Numbered from the stretch's first letter, positions 33,974-48,625 are shown. The stretch is 64,000 nt of DNA from Rhizophagus irregularis (GCF_026210795.1 NC_089429.1:2666001-2730000), one strand, 5' to 3'. Notes: generated from the sequence alone by a model not told the origin. Numbers and translations: made by a program.

Positions 33974-35603
33974 TCATTTTTTTCTCGTTAATATTTTTTG
34001 TGATAATTGAATCAAAGCATTACGAGCATCGGATTCGGGTAATTTTAATATAGCATTAATAGCTGTTTGACAATGTGAAGCGGCTAATAATTTTGTTTGT
34101 TCTATTCCATTACTTTGATAAACTAATTCACTCGCCTAAAAAAACGAATAATTTAAAGGTTAAGATATTGAATGCTAATATTCCTAAAAAATAATTTTTT
34201 TTTAGAAAAAAAAAATTACTTTTTTTACATCTCCTTCTTGAGAGAATTTACGTTTTATTAATGGACCTAATTCGGGATATTCCTCCCATGCATATAATAC
34301 AGGAGCTGTAGCTAAACCTAGTCTTAAATCAGCTCCAGCAGGTTTACCTAGTTCTTTTGAACTAACAATAAAATCTAACATATCGTCTACCAGCTACAAG
34401 TGAAGAAAAAGTGAAAAAAAGTAAAAATTTTATTTTTTTTAAAGAAATCTATTAAAAAATACTTACTTGAAAAGCTAAACCAATATTTCTACCATAAGTA
34501 TAAGCAATTTCTGATACTTCTTGAGTAGAACCACCTAATACTGAAGCGGCACGACAACCTTTTGCCATTAAACTAGCAGTTTTCATATAAGTTTTTTCCA
34601 TATAATATTCAAAGGTAGCTGTACCTTTAGAAGGTACATTTTTAAGCTGCATAAATTCACCTTCAACTAAATTAGCAATAGCGGTAGCTAATAACTCAAT
34701 AACTTCCGGGTTACGCAAACGGGCTAACGCAACTGATGCTCTAGCTAATAAAAAATCTCCTGCAAGTATTGCCATTTTATTACCAAAACTTATATTAGCA
34801 GAAGGATTATTACGTCTTGCTTCTGATTCATCAATTACGTCATCATGGAATAACGATGCTGTGTGAATCATTTCTATAATTTCTGCTAATCTTCTTTGAG
34901 TTGGAAGGATTATTACACCTGTTGAAGAAAATGATGGATAATATAGAGTTGAAGAAGTGTCTTTACTATTTAGTGTTTCAAATAATGATGATGTTGATAA
35001 TGGTTTATCCATTGTTTGAAAATGTTCTGTGTAAGCAGCATTATATTGTTTTGGGGCAATGCTTGTTGCTTGTGACATTAATAATACAATTAAGGGTCTA
35101 ATATGTTTTCCTTCAGAAGAAAAATAATATTCACTTATAGTGTTTAATAACGGATGTCCGCTTCCTATTAGCCTTTTAATGTTTTTTGTTAGATATAGTA
35201 AATCTTTACCTACAAGTTTAATTGGATCAATATATTTAGTTTCTTTTTTTCCATCTTGAACTAATTTTTCCGCTTCTGCTATTGCTTGATTCCATGTATC
35301 TGTTCTATTAATAAAATTTTTTGACACTGCTGATCCCCCCCCGAAAATTTCTTTTAATTTGTCGTTGTCTTTACTAGAATTTTTTTCTTTAAATATTGAA
35401 GATTTAACTATATTAAAGCTATTTGATATACGTTCTAGAAATGTTGGTGATATCTCTTTTGATGATGACGTTTTTGTATCTGTTGTTAATGTTGATTTTT
35501 GTGCTCTTGTAATGATTACTAATTTTAAAGGCGTATGCACTCGAATATATTTATGCCATTTATGCATTGATAGTAATATTTTTCTAGAATATATGTGCAC
35601 CAT
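33974..35603 (-). CDS. COQ1: Mitochondrial polyprenyl (solanesyl/hexaprenyl-type) diphosphate synthase
   Basis: Three exons (35603-34467, 34393-34220, 34135-33974) give 490 aa, all GT-AG and in frame. The N-terminus (MVHIYSRKILLSMHKWHKYI…RAQKSTL) is basic and fits a mitochondrial presequence. Family motifs follow: GKHIRP, first Asp-rich motif DDVIDESEARR (near residue 252), KTASLMAKGCRAASVLGG, and the second Asp-rich motif LVDDMLDF (residue ~381, at the start of exon 2). The enzyme adds isopentenyl units to make the side chain of ubiquinone on the matrix side of the inner membrane. A ~45-residue Ser/Thr-rich insertion (TEHFQTMDKPLSTSSLFETL…) separates the MSQATSIAP helix from TQRRLAEIIEM. Chain length cannot be told from the sequence alone. 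It converges with the CAX gene over a 277-bp gap. Confidence 0.93.
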
Positions 35604-36042
35604 CCTCGTGCTACAAAAAAAGCTTATTTGAAAAGTTCAAAAAAAAAAATAAATTTTTAACTGGAATACTTTTTTTTAATTGATTTATATATATGTATAT
35701 ATATATATATACAAAAATTTTTTTTTTTGGCATCGACATATAATTTTTTATCTAGTTTAACTATAAATGGAAAACTTTCAGGGGTTCAAACTATTAAATG
35801 TCACAAGAATATGATCTAAACCATAATTTGATTTCGATATAATCACAGAATCCTTTCTTCGTTTAAATATCCTGCTTATCCAAATATTTGTTATCCTTTT
35901 TCTTGAAAGAAATAATATTATACAACATACATTTAGGAAAATTTGTACTCTTTTTAAGAGTGGAATGGAAAATGGACCATACTAAAATGCATCCTACCAA
36001 TTAAACCAATCAACATCTACCGTCCTCGGATCTATTTTTTGA
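35604..36042. promoter_or_regulatory. Intergenic region: COQ1 promoter and AAA gene 3' end
   Basis: Upstream of the COQ1 start lies a TATATATGTATATATATATA microsatellite (about 35686-35710) and poly-T/A runs. No coding sequence is seen. The AAA gene on the same strand ends with its stop at 36043-36045. Confidence 0.45.
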
Positions 36043-38590
<2,548 letters not shown>

Positions 38591-39590
38591 GATTGTGAGA
38601 AAAATTTTTGTGATATACTAAATTTTTAAACATTTCGAAGCAACACAAGATGTGATTGGCGATCTTTGTTCATGTGACATTAAGTGATGTTGTATTAACG
38701 AACTGGCTGGAGTTAACGTTAACGCTATCACATGCAAGTGCATAACTCCTAAACTCTGGTAGAATGTATGTACACCCCAAAATTATTTTAACAGTTAATT
38801 AAACTTTTGTTGTCCGCTATTTCAATAAACACAACAAAATTAATTAAAATTTAAACAACTAATTTATAGCAAAACAAACTCGTCCCTTTTTTTGCGTATC
38901 AGTAATGCCGACCAAAAACATTTAATGCCGGTCTAAATCGACATAATTCGGGCCAGAGGTGCATAGTAACTAATGAAACATGTGTCTGTTTTAAGCTTGA
39001 AACATTTTTGTGTGATCTCGGACGCTTCCAGATTCCAGATATTTCTTTCCAGATTATTTAATCAACACCGCAGGAAAAGAAAATTCGTATTGTTGTATTA
39101 TAATTATTCTAAACAATGCCTTTTCTGAAATCCGAATGTTATGCCAAATGATGTATAGTACGTGGCGCAGATTTATGTGGCGCAGACTTTACCGATTCAC
39201 CCGAAAATCAGAAACAGGCGTTGCCAAATTTTATGGCAGATCATTCCAAAAATGTATTTTAATTACAAGTTTCATAAATGCTCTTTTGACACAGTATTAC
39301 ATAATAACTTAACGTAGATCTTATGATACAATCCAGTAATTCATAACACAAAAATAGAAATATTGTAAAATCCTAATTGTTTCACAATATAACCGAATGT
39401 AATAATCCAATTCTTGTTTTTCTTTTAAAGGATGTTTTTTAATATTGTTTTTAATTTATTTAAATGTTAGTTGATTCCTTTTTTTTTGATTCATTTTTCT
39501 CACTTTTGACTTTTTCTTTTATAATCAATTTAACTTAATTTTAATTTTTTTGAAAATTTTGAGAATTTTCAAATTTTTATTTTCACGAGC
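38591..39590. promoter_or_regulatory. Divergent intergenic region between AAA ATPase and ABC transporter genes
   Basis: Both genes start outward from this 1-kb stretch, which is less AT-rich at its centre (38690-39240) than the surroundings. A duplicated word GTGGCGCAGA is seen at 39162 and 39178, and TTCCAGATT-type repeats lie at 39027-39060. The last 150 bases before the ABC start are T/C-rich. No open frame or RNA gene is supported. Confidence 0.45.
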
Positions 39591-42500
39591 ATGGAAAAAT
39601 ACACTTCACAAGATGTATATAATAATAAAGCTGATTCTATAAGTAGTTTTACGTCAAACGACACACTAGTAGAACTAGTAGATTTAACGTATAATAATCG
39701 TGCGAGTATTCTTTATAATGATGATGAATCATTAAATTATGGCAAAGCATCAACGGAAGACGAAAATACGCAGCAAATTACAAGTCAGAAGTTAAGAGAC
39801 TCAATACTTAAAAAAACCAGCATCAAAGCCACAACATTCACAAGTAAAGATTCAGATCAACATCATTATCATCAACCTTCAAATAATATTAACCCGGATG
39901 GCCGTTCAAAATCAATATATTTACCTGTACAAAAACCTCAATTAAATATTACACCTACATCTTTCTTTCATATATTTCAATTCGCTACATTGTTTGATTA
40001 TCTTCTCATGACGTTAGGAATGTTTTTTAGTATATTAAGCGGTCTAGTGATTCCTCTTTTGTCAAATTTTTTAGGCAGAATATTTGGTGTGTTTACTGAC
40101 AAAGAAACCGGAGTCATAACTAAACGATTATTTGAGCAACGAATAAATTCTTTAATATTTGAATTTACACTGTTAGGGATAGGAGCTTTTGCGCTTACAG
40201 CTTTGATGATTACGTGTTGGATGTGGACTGGTGAAAGACAAGCAAAAAGAATGAAGACAACTTATTTTAAATCTTTATTAAGAATGAACATTAGTTACTT
40301 CGAAAGTGATGAAATAACATCTGGTGGCTTATTGACCAGTGTGAATAAGGATACTGAAGAAATACATAGCGTAATATCTGAACATTTAGGATATTTTATT
40401 CAAGCTATTGTCACGATAACAAGTTGTTTAATATTGGCTTTTATGAAAAATGCCATCCTTACTCTCGTTATATTAGCTTCAACACCGCTTATACTCATTG
40501 TAATTGTTCTCACCTCTCGTACTGCAAGTCCATTGATCGTTAAAGAACGAAATATATTTATAAAGGCTGGTAATATTCTTGAAAATGCTCTTGCGGCCAT
40601 TAAAACAGTTCGCGCATTTAATGGAGAAGAAAAAGAAGAAAAGAAACATTATGAATGTTTACAAGAGGCAAATGATGTATCTTCACGTTTAGCATGGACG
40701 TATGCATTGAGAATAGGTTTAACTCAATTTTTAACCTTGTCCTTATTCTTTCAAGGGTTTTGGTTTGGTTCAACATTAGTTGCTGATAAAAAATTGGCTC
40801 CAGGTGATATTCTCAGTGTATTCTATGCCTGTTTATTAGGGTTGAGCGTATTAAAAGGTATATTACCTAAGTTAGTTGCGATATCAAGAGCGAAAAATGC
40901 TATCCAGCCCATAAAAGAATTATTAGAAAGAATCGCAAGAATGGAATTATATGCTTTAAATGGGTTTAAGATCCCAAATATTGAAGGAAATATAAATTTT
41001 AATCAAGTTAGTTTCTCATATCCTAGTCGTCCGGATACGCTAGTTTTGAGAAATGTTAATTTATCAATTCCTGCGGGAAAAACAACCGTTTTAGTCGGTC
41101 AAAGTGGTTCAGGGAAATCTACAATAACACAATTAATTCAAAGACTCTACGAACCTAATGATGGTTTAATTACATTAGATGGGCGTGAATTAAGAATACT
41201 TAATGTTTCTTGGTTAAGGCAACAAATTGGTATTGTAAGCCAAGAACCGATTCTTTTTAATGATACAATTTTTAAAAATATTGCTTATGGAAAAGTTGAT
41301 TATTGGAATACGACAATGGATGAAGTTATCAAGGCTTGCAAACTTGCTTGCATTCATGATACTATAGAATCCCTTCCAAATGGTTATGAAACTCATTTAA
41401 GTGAGATGGGTAAAAATCTTTCTGGAGGGCAACGCCAAAGAATTGCGATCGCCCGCGCTTTAATAAAAGATCCTGCGATTCTTATCCTAGATGAAGCAAC
41501 AAGCGCTCTTGATATGACTTCGGATTTAAAAGTACAAGAAGCACTTGAAAATTGTCGACAAAATAGAACTACAATCGTTGTCACTCACCAATTGAAACAT
41601 ATTGGTGATAAAGATCTTATTTATGTATTGCATGAAGGAAAAATTGTTGAATCTGGAATAAAGGCTGAATTATTAAATTTGAATGGCTATTATAGCAAAC
41701 TTGCGAATGAACATTCTTCAAATCCAAATCGTAAAACACATGAATTAAACAGTATTAATATGAAATTAAAGAGACAACTTACATTATTATTTCATGATCC
41801 TCAAAAACCACCAACAAACGTGAACTCATCCATTAAACGTTCCCAAAGTGCTAGAAAATCTCGATCTGGATGGCGACAATCAATTATCGAAGAATATACG
41901 TTTAACAATAGTAATGATATTATGGTGGATGTGATTCAGGGGACTGCTACCGAAGCAATCTCGAAAAGATACGCTGATAAATCGGCAATAGATGATATTA
42001 TTAGTTATTATGAAGATAATATAGAAATACTTGTAACTGATGAATCATCATCCGCAAATAATAATATGAGTATCTTTGAACTTATTAGAAAAACTATGGA
42101 TAAAAAAGTATTTTATGGAGTTGGGATTCTTTCTGCAATGATTGATGGAGGCATCAGTCCCATATTTTCAGTTGTTTTGGCAAATTTATTAAATACGTAC
42201 TCTATACCCGATAGAAATGAGCTTCTTAAAAGTTCGAGAATATTTGCTCTTTACGTGCTTTTGATTGCCGCAGTAAGTGGAACGTCAGGGCTTTTGAAAT
42301 ATTTCTTACTCGAAAGAGCTTCAGAAAGGTGGGCAGTCCGTTTAAGACATATGGGATTTGGGAATGTGTTACGTCAACCTCAATCATGGTTTGATAAATC
42401 AGAAAACGCAACCGGTAAAGTGACTACAATACTTATTTCAGATACTGAATCGGCGAAATTCTTAATAGGACATTTTGCAGGAAATGTAGTTATTGGATTG

Positions 42501-43799
42501 GTTTCTTTATTAGGTGGAGCTATCTGGGCATTTATAGTTGGATGGCAACTAACTTTGGTTGGATTTGGATCGGTTCCCATTCTAATCTTATTTTCAGAAT
42601 TAGAGGGCTATATTCTACAAAAATATGAATTAAAACAAAAAATTGCTACAGAAACTGCAGCAAATGAATTTTATCAAGGAATTTCAAGTGTTCGAACCGT
42701 GTATTCTCTTTCCATCGAAAAGATTATAGAAGATAAATTTCAAGAAGCTCTTCAAAAACCTTTTTTGATTGGAATTAGAAAAGCATTCATCTCTGGCGCA
42801 TCTACGGGGTTTTTAGAAGGGTTATCATATTTTACTAAAGCTTTAACATTTTGGTACGGAGCTCAATTAGTTTCTCAAGGAACTTATGATCTCCAAAAGA
42901 TGCTTATAGTTTGGACTTTGGTTATATTCTGTACAACATCTGCTTCGGGAGTTCTTTCTACAGTTCCATATTATAGTAAAAGTAAACAAGCCATCAAATC
43001 CATTCAGAAAATGATAAACCTTCCGGCTATTCTGGATAATGTTGGTATTTGCCCTGACAAATTACAAGGTTCAATCATGTTTAAAGATGTAAATTTTTCG
43101 TATCCTGAAAGACCTGATATTAAAATTCTTGACAAACTAAGTTTAAAATTAGAGTCTGGACAGTCTGTTGCTTTAGTAGGTAAAAGTGGTAATGGAAAAT
43201 CAACCGTAGCCGCCTTACTACAAAGAATTTATGAGCCAAATAGTGGTTCTATAATGTTAGATTATGAAAATATTGAAGACATTCAATTGAGGTGGTTAAG
43301 AGAGAATATAGGAATTGTTAGTCAAGAACCTGTATTGTTTGATATGACTATAGCGGAAAATATTGCATACGGTAAAGATGATGCCACACAAGAAGAAATT
43401 GAGATTGCTGCCAAACAAGTTAACATGCATGAATTCATTTCATCTTTACCAATTGGCTATAATACGAAACTTGGTTCAACTGGATCTCAATTATCCGGAG
43501 GCGAACGTCAAAGAATTGCCATAGCAAGAGTTCTTATAAGGAACCCTAAAATTCTTATACTTGATGAAGCTACAAGTGCATTAGATACAAAAAATGAGTC
43601 AATTGTTCAAGAAACATTAAACAAAGTTCAACAAGGTCGTACTACTTTAATGATAACTCATCGTCTTAAGAATTTAAGAAAAATGAGTAAAATAGTTCTC
43701 ATTGAAGATGGAAAAATAAAAGAGTCTGGTACTCATAAAGAATTAATGTCACTTCGTGGTGAATATTTTGAATTAATAAGAAGTGGAAATTCGTATTGA
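39591..43799 (+). CDS. Full-size ABCB-type transporter (P-glycoprotein/Ste6-like), intronless
   Basis: A single 1402-aa frame has the layout TMD1-NBD1-TMD2-NBD2. The ~125-residue N-terminus is polar. TMD1 starts near residue 134 (FDYLLMTLGMFFSILSGL). NBD1 shows Walker A GQSGSGKST (~502), LSGGQRQRIAIARAL (~609), LILDEATSALD (~630) and VVTHQL. A basic/Ser-rich linker (RSQSARKSRSGWRQS, ~750) joins TMD2 (from ~850). NBD2 shows GKSGNGKST (~1197), LSGGERQRIAIARVL (~1300), LILDEATSALD (~1320) and ITHRL. Both ATP sites look intact. Such pumps export lipids, peptides or drugs across the plasma or vacuolar membrane; the substrate cannot be told. The lack of introns contrasts with every intact neighbour. 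It diverges from the AAA gene. Confidence 0.96.
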   Translation: MEKYTSQDVYNNKADSISSFTSNDTLVELVDLTYNNRASILYNDDESLNYGKASTEDENTQQITSQKLRDSILKKTSIKATTFTSKDSDQHHYHQPSNNINPDGRSKSIYLPVQKPQLNITPTSFFHIFQFATLFDYLLMTLGMFFSILSGLVIPLLSNFLGRIFGVFTDKETGVITKRLFEQRINSLIFEFTLLGIGAFALTALMITCWMWTGERQAKRMKTTYFKSLLRMNISYFESDEITSGGLLTSVNKDTEEIHSVISEHLGYFIQAIVTITSCLILAFMKNAILTLVILASTPLILIVIVLTSRTASPLIVKERNIFIKAGNILENALAAIKTVRAFNGEEKEEKKHYECLQEANDVSSRLAWTYALRIGLTQFLTLSLFFQGFWFGSTLVADKKLAPGDILSVFYACLLGLSVLKGILPKLVAISRAKNAIQPIKELLERIARMELYALNGFKIPNIEGNINFNQVSFSYPSRPDTLVLRNVNLSIPAGKTTVLVGQSGSGKSTITQLIQRLYEPNDGLITLDGRELRILNVSWLRQQIGIVSQEPILFNDTIFKNIAYGKVDYWNTTMDEVIKACKLACIHDTIESLPNGYETHLSEMGKNLSGGQRQRIAIARALIKDPAILILDEATSALDMTSDLKVQEALENCRQNRTTIVVTHQLKHIGDKDLIYVLHEGKIVESGIKAELLNLNGYYSKLANEHSSNPNRKTHELNSINMKLKRQLTLLFHDPQKPPTNVNSSIKRSQSARKSRSGWRQSIIEEYTFNNSNDIMVDVIQGTATEAISKRYADKSAIDDIISYYEDNIEILVTDESSSANNNMSIFELIRKTMDKKVFYGVGILSAMIDGGISPIFSVVLANLLNTYSIPDRNELLKSSRIFALYVLLIAAVSGTSGLLKYFLLERASERWAVRLRHMGFGNVLRQPQSWFDKSENATGKVTTILISDTESAKFLIGHFAGNVVIGLVSLLGGAIWAFIVGWQLTLVGFGSVPILILFSELEGYILQKYELKQKIATETAANEFYQGISSVRTVYSLSIEKIIEDKFQEALQKPFLIGIRKAFISGASTGFLEGLSYFTKALTFWYGAQLVSQGTYDLQKMLIVWTLVIFCTTSASGVLSTVPYYSKSKQAIKSIQKMINLPAILDNVGICPDKLQGSIMFKDVNFSYPERPDIKILDKLSLKLESGQSVALVGKSGNGKSTVAALLQRIYEPNSGSIMLDYENIEDIQLRWLRENIGIVSQEPVLFDMTIAENIAYGKDDATQEEIEIAAKQVNMHEFISSLPIGYNTKLGSTGSQLSGGERQRIAIARVLIRNPKILILDEATSALDTKNESIVQETLNKVQQGRTTLMITHRLKNLRKMSKIVLIEDGKIKESGTHKELMSLRGEYFELIRSGNSY

Positions 43800-44218
43800 A
43801 ATTTTATTCATTAAAAAATTTATTTATTTATTATTTATTTTATTTATTATATTGTATTTTCTTAATTTATTTTTTTTTAGTTTATTTGTAGATATAATTC
43901 ATTTAATTCATTCATCTTTAATAAAAAATTAAAAACACGTGCATAATAAAATAACGTGTAAAAAAATTTTAAGCATCGAAATGACGTCAATTTGAAATAA
44001 TTTACTGCGCATCTTGTGAATTTGCCAATACTTTTTGCCAATTATGACTTAATTTTTTAGGGACGCCCGTTCATTGTTACAATACCATTATATTAAAAAT
44101 GGACAAGAAAAGAAACTTCCGATATTTCCCGTTTTATCTATTAATAGAAACAAGCTTGATAATTTTTACATAAAAGCAGGATCGTAGCCTTTTTTCGTCT
44201 ACGAATTCTTTTTAAAAA
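43800..44218. promoter_or_regulatory. Intergenic region: ABC gene 3' end and eisosome gene promoter
   Basis: A T-rich ATTTATTTATT 3' region follows the ABC stop. Near 43935-43962 ACACGTGC and AACGTG words occur, and CATCTTGTGAATT precedes the start. The 50 bases before ATG 44219 are T/C-rich. No frame is supported. Confidence 0.4.
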
Positions 44219-46445
44219 ATGAGCAATTTAACTGTTACGCCATCTGGAGAAGGAAGGCAAACGACTATTTTTGATACTTTTAAAAGTTTTACCAAAGATA
44301 ATTTGTCACATGAAGTTCGTAGAAATCTTTCTAAATTAGATCCTAGGTTACCTGAAGATTTGAAAAATATTACTCTCTATTTAAAAGAAGAGAAAAATGT
44401 TTTAACAAGTTTACAAAATGCTGCGAATGAAAGAAGAGAAGGTTAGTTTTATCACCGAATTTAAGTATTCTTTGAACATGTCTAAGCATTTTCCTTATTT
44501 AATATTTTAGCGAGCAAATATATTTACGTGTGGGGAAGAGATATGGGTGAAGATATAGCTGTACGTAACAATAACAATTTTTTTTAAAAAAAAATGATTT
44601 TAAACTACCTCATAATAGTTTTCTAATTTTTTTTTTTAATTAGGATGTAACTGAAAAATTGGCCGATTTATTAACAAAAATCTCAGATGTTGAGATCGTA
44701 TTAACAGGTAAGAATAGACAAAATAATTGAGATCATAATTAAAATTCTGTATCTGATTCGAATTTTCATTATAATTGACTCAATTTCACACTTTTAAAGA
44801 AAAATATGAACATTATAGAAATATTATTAAAGAAATTCGTGCAGCTGAGGAGCGTCTTATTGTTCATAAAGAAAGAAAACGAAAAATTAATGATGAAATA
44901 CATAAAATATCGAAATCCCATCCAAGATCACCCAGAATTCCTGAACTTGAAGCTGATCTCAAAATGGTTAATCATGACTCTTTAGCTGATGAAACTGAAG
45001 TTGGTAATATTGTAAGAAAAAAATTTAAAGAAGCTATGGCACTTCATTTAAATGCTACTTTTGAGGCTTCGGAAAAGATTGCTATTATTTCTGGTTTTGG
45101 TTGGGATCTTATTGAACAAATTGATCCTACTCCTATTAAACCTGGGGAATCAAGGGAATATAAAGGTAAAAAATAAAATAAAATAAAATAAAATATTTAT
45201 TTGTTAAAAAAATTTTTTTTTAATTAATAATACCAATACTTACAATTATTTATTATAGGTCGGGAAATATCTTCACAGGCTATTAAAGATTGTCAAATTG
45301 CTTTACATCGTTGGCAACCATCTCCGTCAGAAGTTAGACCTCTTTTACCAGCTTTAACTAATACTGCGCCAGCACAATTAGCAACCCAAAAAGCAGAATA
45401 TGAAGCAAAAATTAGTCAAATTACAGGTTCTATGACTGCTTTGAAAGATGAACATGATACTCAAGTTGCTGATTTTGCAAAAAGTTTAGAGAATCAAAAA
45501 CAAGAATATGAAAAACGAATTAATGAATTTGTTGCCGCTTTAGCCGCACAAAAAGATGGATATGAAGCACAACTTAATGATTTATCTGCTGCATTGCAAG
45601 CAGAGAAAGGAGAGTCTGACTCAAAAATTGATGCACTCAATGCAGCTTTAGAAGCTGAAAAACAAGCTTCAGAAAAAAAGGTTAATGAAATTTCTACTGC
45701 GCTAGAAAATTCAAAGAAACAACATGAGGAACAATTAAGACAATATAATCTCGTAATTTCTCAAAAACAAGAATACGAGGTGGCACTTAGAGAGAGAGAT
45801 TCAATTATTTCTAAACTTCAAGCTGATGTTAATAGTGTGGCAACAGAAAAGGGAAAATTATCTCAAGTGGTAAAAGAATTAGAAGAAACTCTCAAGTCTA
45901 AATCTACAACAATTGATCAAAAAGAAGATAAGATTAGTAAATTAGAAGATGATATTTCTAGTATAAAGGACCAGCTTTCAGGATTAAAAATATCATCACC
46001 TGATACGACACAACTATCGAATCCTTCAAGCGGAAATACACGTCAAGTTGTAGGAAACGTTCCAGTTTCTGGAGAAGGTAGTAAAGAAGAAACTCTTAGC
46101 CGCTCTGATTCTAATGCTACAGATCAAGGACAAGTTCCTCTTATGAGCGGTCAATATCAGCCTGGTGGTTTTGGACATCCACCACCTCCCCCACAAGGAT
46201 ATTATGGTCAACAATATTATCAACAACAGCCATATTATCAACAACAATTTTATCAGCAAGGTCAACCTCCATTTGGTGGTTATCAACAACAACAGCCGCC
46301 ACCAGGACAGTTTGGTCAAGCTGGACCTACACCACAGCCACCAGGTAATTTTGTTGGTGGCTTCTTCCTTGGACCTCCTGATGAAGCACCGCCGGCCTAT
46401 GATGGACCACCAAAGGAAGGATTTCCCGAAGATAAAAAAGATTAA
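44219..46445 (+). CDS. Eisosome core protein of the Pil1/Lsp1 family with long C-terminal extension
   Basis: Five exons (44219-44441, 44511-44560, 44644-44707, 44800-45165, 45259-46445) join in frame to 629 aa. Residues ~1-270 are the Pil1 BAR domain: SLSHEVRR-like N-terminus, YIYVWGRDMGEDIADVTEKL, YEHYRNIIKEIRAAEERL, KISKSHPRSPRIPELEADL and LHRWQPSPSEVRPLLP. In yeast this family forms furrow-like eisosomes under the plasma membrane by binding PI(4,5)P2. Yeast homologues end at about 340 residues. Here a heptad-rich coiled coil (about 280-480) and a tail of Pro/Gln/Tyr/Gly repeats (GYYGQQYYQQQPYYQQQ, PPPPPQ, DEAPPAYDGPP with a PPAY motif; about 535-629) follow in the same exon. The extension has normal codon use and no stop, so it is real coding sequence. 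Confidence 0.93.
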
Positions 46446-47762
46446 TGGACACAATCTTATTTTGGATTATTATTATTACTATTATTTATTTATTTATTTA
46501 TTTATTTATTGTTTATTAAATAATAATTAAGTCTTCTATTAGTAGTCGAATCTATTTACTGTATTATATATGTCATTAGAATATTTCTCCTTTTATTGTA
46601 TTCATCATTTTTTATTGAATAAATTCTGTAAGTCACGTGAAATTCTAACAGAGTCGGTTAATGGCCTCGATTAAATATTTGGCCAGAGTTAACGACAGAT
46701 CTAGAATTGTATATGTTATCACTGATTTGGTCTGGAGTGATAACTAACGTCAGAGATGTCAAACTGATCAGTTGTGGCAAAAAGGTCAAATAATAAGATT
46801 ATAGGTGTTTCAATAATTTGTGACGAAAATATAGGATAATTCCCAATAGAAAATTAATAATGAAAGTATAATTCTGGTAAATAATGTAAGGGTTTCTTGA
46901 GAATAAAAACCTATCAAACAAATAATGAAAGACAAAATACAAGGTAACACAAGTAAATACGCGAAAAGTTTACTGAAAAAACTAACAATTGAATCATACA
47001 AAAAAAAAACAATACTTCAACTTTTATTCAAAAGATAATATTGCCATATATGTTTACATTTTCACACATGACAGTTTGAACTTATCAATATTATCCTATT
47101 ATACTAATATGATTAATCAATCAATTGTCCTTTTTTCATTGCAATTATCTGCAAAAACCTTTCTATTACCATTTTGTACAAGTCCACATGTCTATATAAT
47201 TCATCAACTATGTAAATCTCAAGAAACTTCTCTAGCTAACCAGTGTGTAAAATCTATGTGCACAAGATGCACATGTGCACATTAGTTTTTAAATGTGCAC
47301 AGTTACATAACAAAAAATGTGCACAAATTATTACTAAAAATAGATAAATTATATATAAAAAAGGCAATTTTACGGATTTGTTATGATTTCTTAATTTAGT
47401 AATAAATTTATCAACTTGTGCATATGACTTTTGGTTCAGATCTTACACTGTAATTAACTAACCAATACTTATAATTGAATATTTATAATTAATGTAAGTA
47501 ACTAATAAAACTAAAATATATTATAAGAAATGTTCCATATTGTAATAAACTCAGCTATAATCATGGGATTTCTGCACACTACATCATGTGACTTGTTTGA
47601 TCTTCAACTATTTTCATAGGTAACTTTAACAATTATTTTAATTAATTCTTTTTTAAGCAAAAATTTTAGTAACATAGTATACATTAAGATCCTGTTAGAA
47701 AATTAGATAACTTATTTTCCTCTTATTTATTTAATTTAAAACAAGTACAATCATTTTATTAA
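46446..47762. other. Noncoding region downstream of the eisosome gene
   Basis: It begins with a TATTTATTTATTTATTTATT simple repeat (about 46476-46510). Near 47236-47330 the word TGTGCAC occurs at least five times in both orientations (GCACATGTGCACA), a possible decayed palindromic element. No protein-like frame was found. Confidence 0.45.
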
Positions 47763-47764
47763 TA

Positions 47765-47959
47765 CAGTCAGTTCTTTTATAGTGACACCTCTCAGAACTG
47801 AAAAAAAGGGTGTGATTATAAAAAAAGTCATATGTTGTGATTATAGAGAAGGTTTTTCTAATATATTTATTAATAAATTAAGCCAAAATATGGTATGCTT
47901 ATAAAGGAGAATTTTATATGATATAATCATATGGGAGTGACTATATAAGGGGTCAACTG
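47765..47959. mobile_element. pogo-type MITE (CAGTCAGTTC…), 195 bp
   Basis: The ends CAGTCAGTTCTTTTATAGTG and ATATAAGGGGTCAACTG are inverted repeats flanked by TA on both sides (47763-47764, 47960-47961), the Tc1/mariner-pogo target. The interior holds GTGATTATA words shared with the larger elements at 54601 and 62913. Confidence 0.75.
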
Positions 47960-47961
47960 TA

Positions 47962-48190
47962 CTACCTTAGCAGTAATTTTTTATGACAATCTAAAATATA
48001 ATAATCAAGCAATTACGCTGGTATTAAGCTACGAGTTATTAGCTGATTACGATAATAATGAAGTTACTATAAATTATTCAATAATAGTTTTACGATTATT
48101 TTCGATATAAATAATAAAATCTTTGTTTTATCATACTTATCTATATAAGATATAATATCATTTTAATATATACAATTATTTTATACTATA
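47962..48190. other. AT-rich spacer between two pogo-type MITEs
   Basis: Nothing recognisable is seen. Confidence 0.35.
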
Positions 48191-48336
48191 CAGTCTACTC
48201 TTGATATAGCGAAAAAATCATTCTGCACCTCAAATTCGTTATAGTAAATTAACGAAGAATTTGAAGAATTTGATTAGTTATTTCATTATAGTAAGGGAAA
48301 TTAGGATTGTAAGAGTTACATTACATAGGTTACGAT

Positions 48337-48625
48337 TAGTGTTTGGAATCATGTAACAGTTATTCGAATAACTCGAGTATATTTGAGTATTCGAATAAGC
48401 ATAGTGGTTATTCGAGTATTCATTTAGCCAGATATAGTATAGTTAAAATTCTAATTGGGCATTAAATCCTTAAATTTAACTGAGTTAAAATCATAATTCA
48501 GGCTAAAAATTATGTAAATCATTACTATAAAAGGAAATTTAACTTATTCAAATATTATTCGAATACACTTTATAAATTTAAATGAATACTCGAGTGTATT
48601 CGAATATATTCGATTCCAAACACTA
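48337..48625. mobile_element. hAT-type MITE (TAGTGTTTGGAATC), 289 bp, copy 2
   Basis: It is almost identical to 18347-18636 and in the same orientation. It is flanked by exact GTTACGAT duplications (48329-48336, 48626-48633). Confidence 0.93.

Noticed and set aside
34901-35101. Plus-strand frame inside the COQ1 region
   Set aside because: It is antisense to the well-supported prenyl synthase exon.
46026-46454. 142-codon minus-strand frame, Trp/Leu-rich
   Set aside because: It is the antisense reading of the Pro/Gln/Tyr-rich tail of the eisosome gene.
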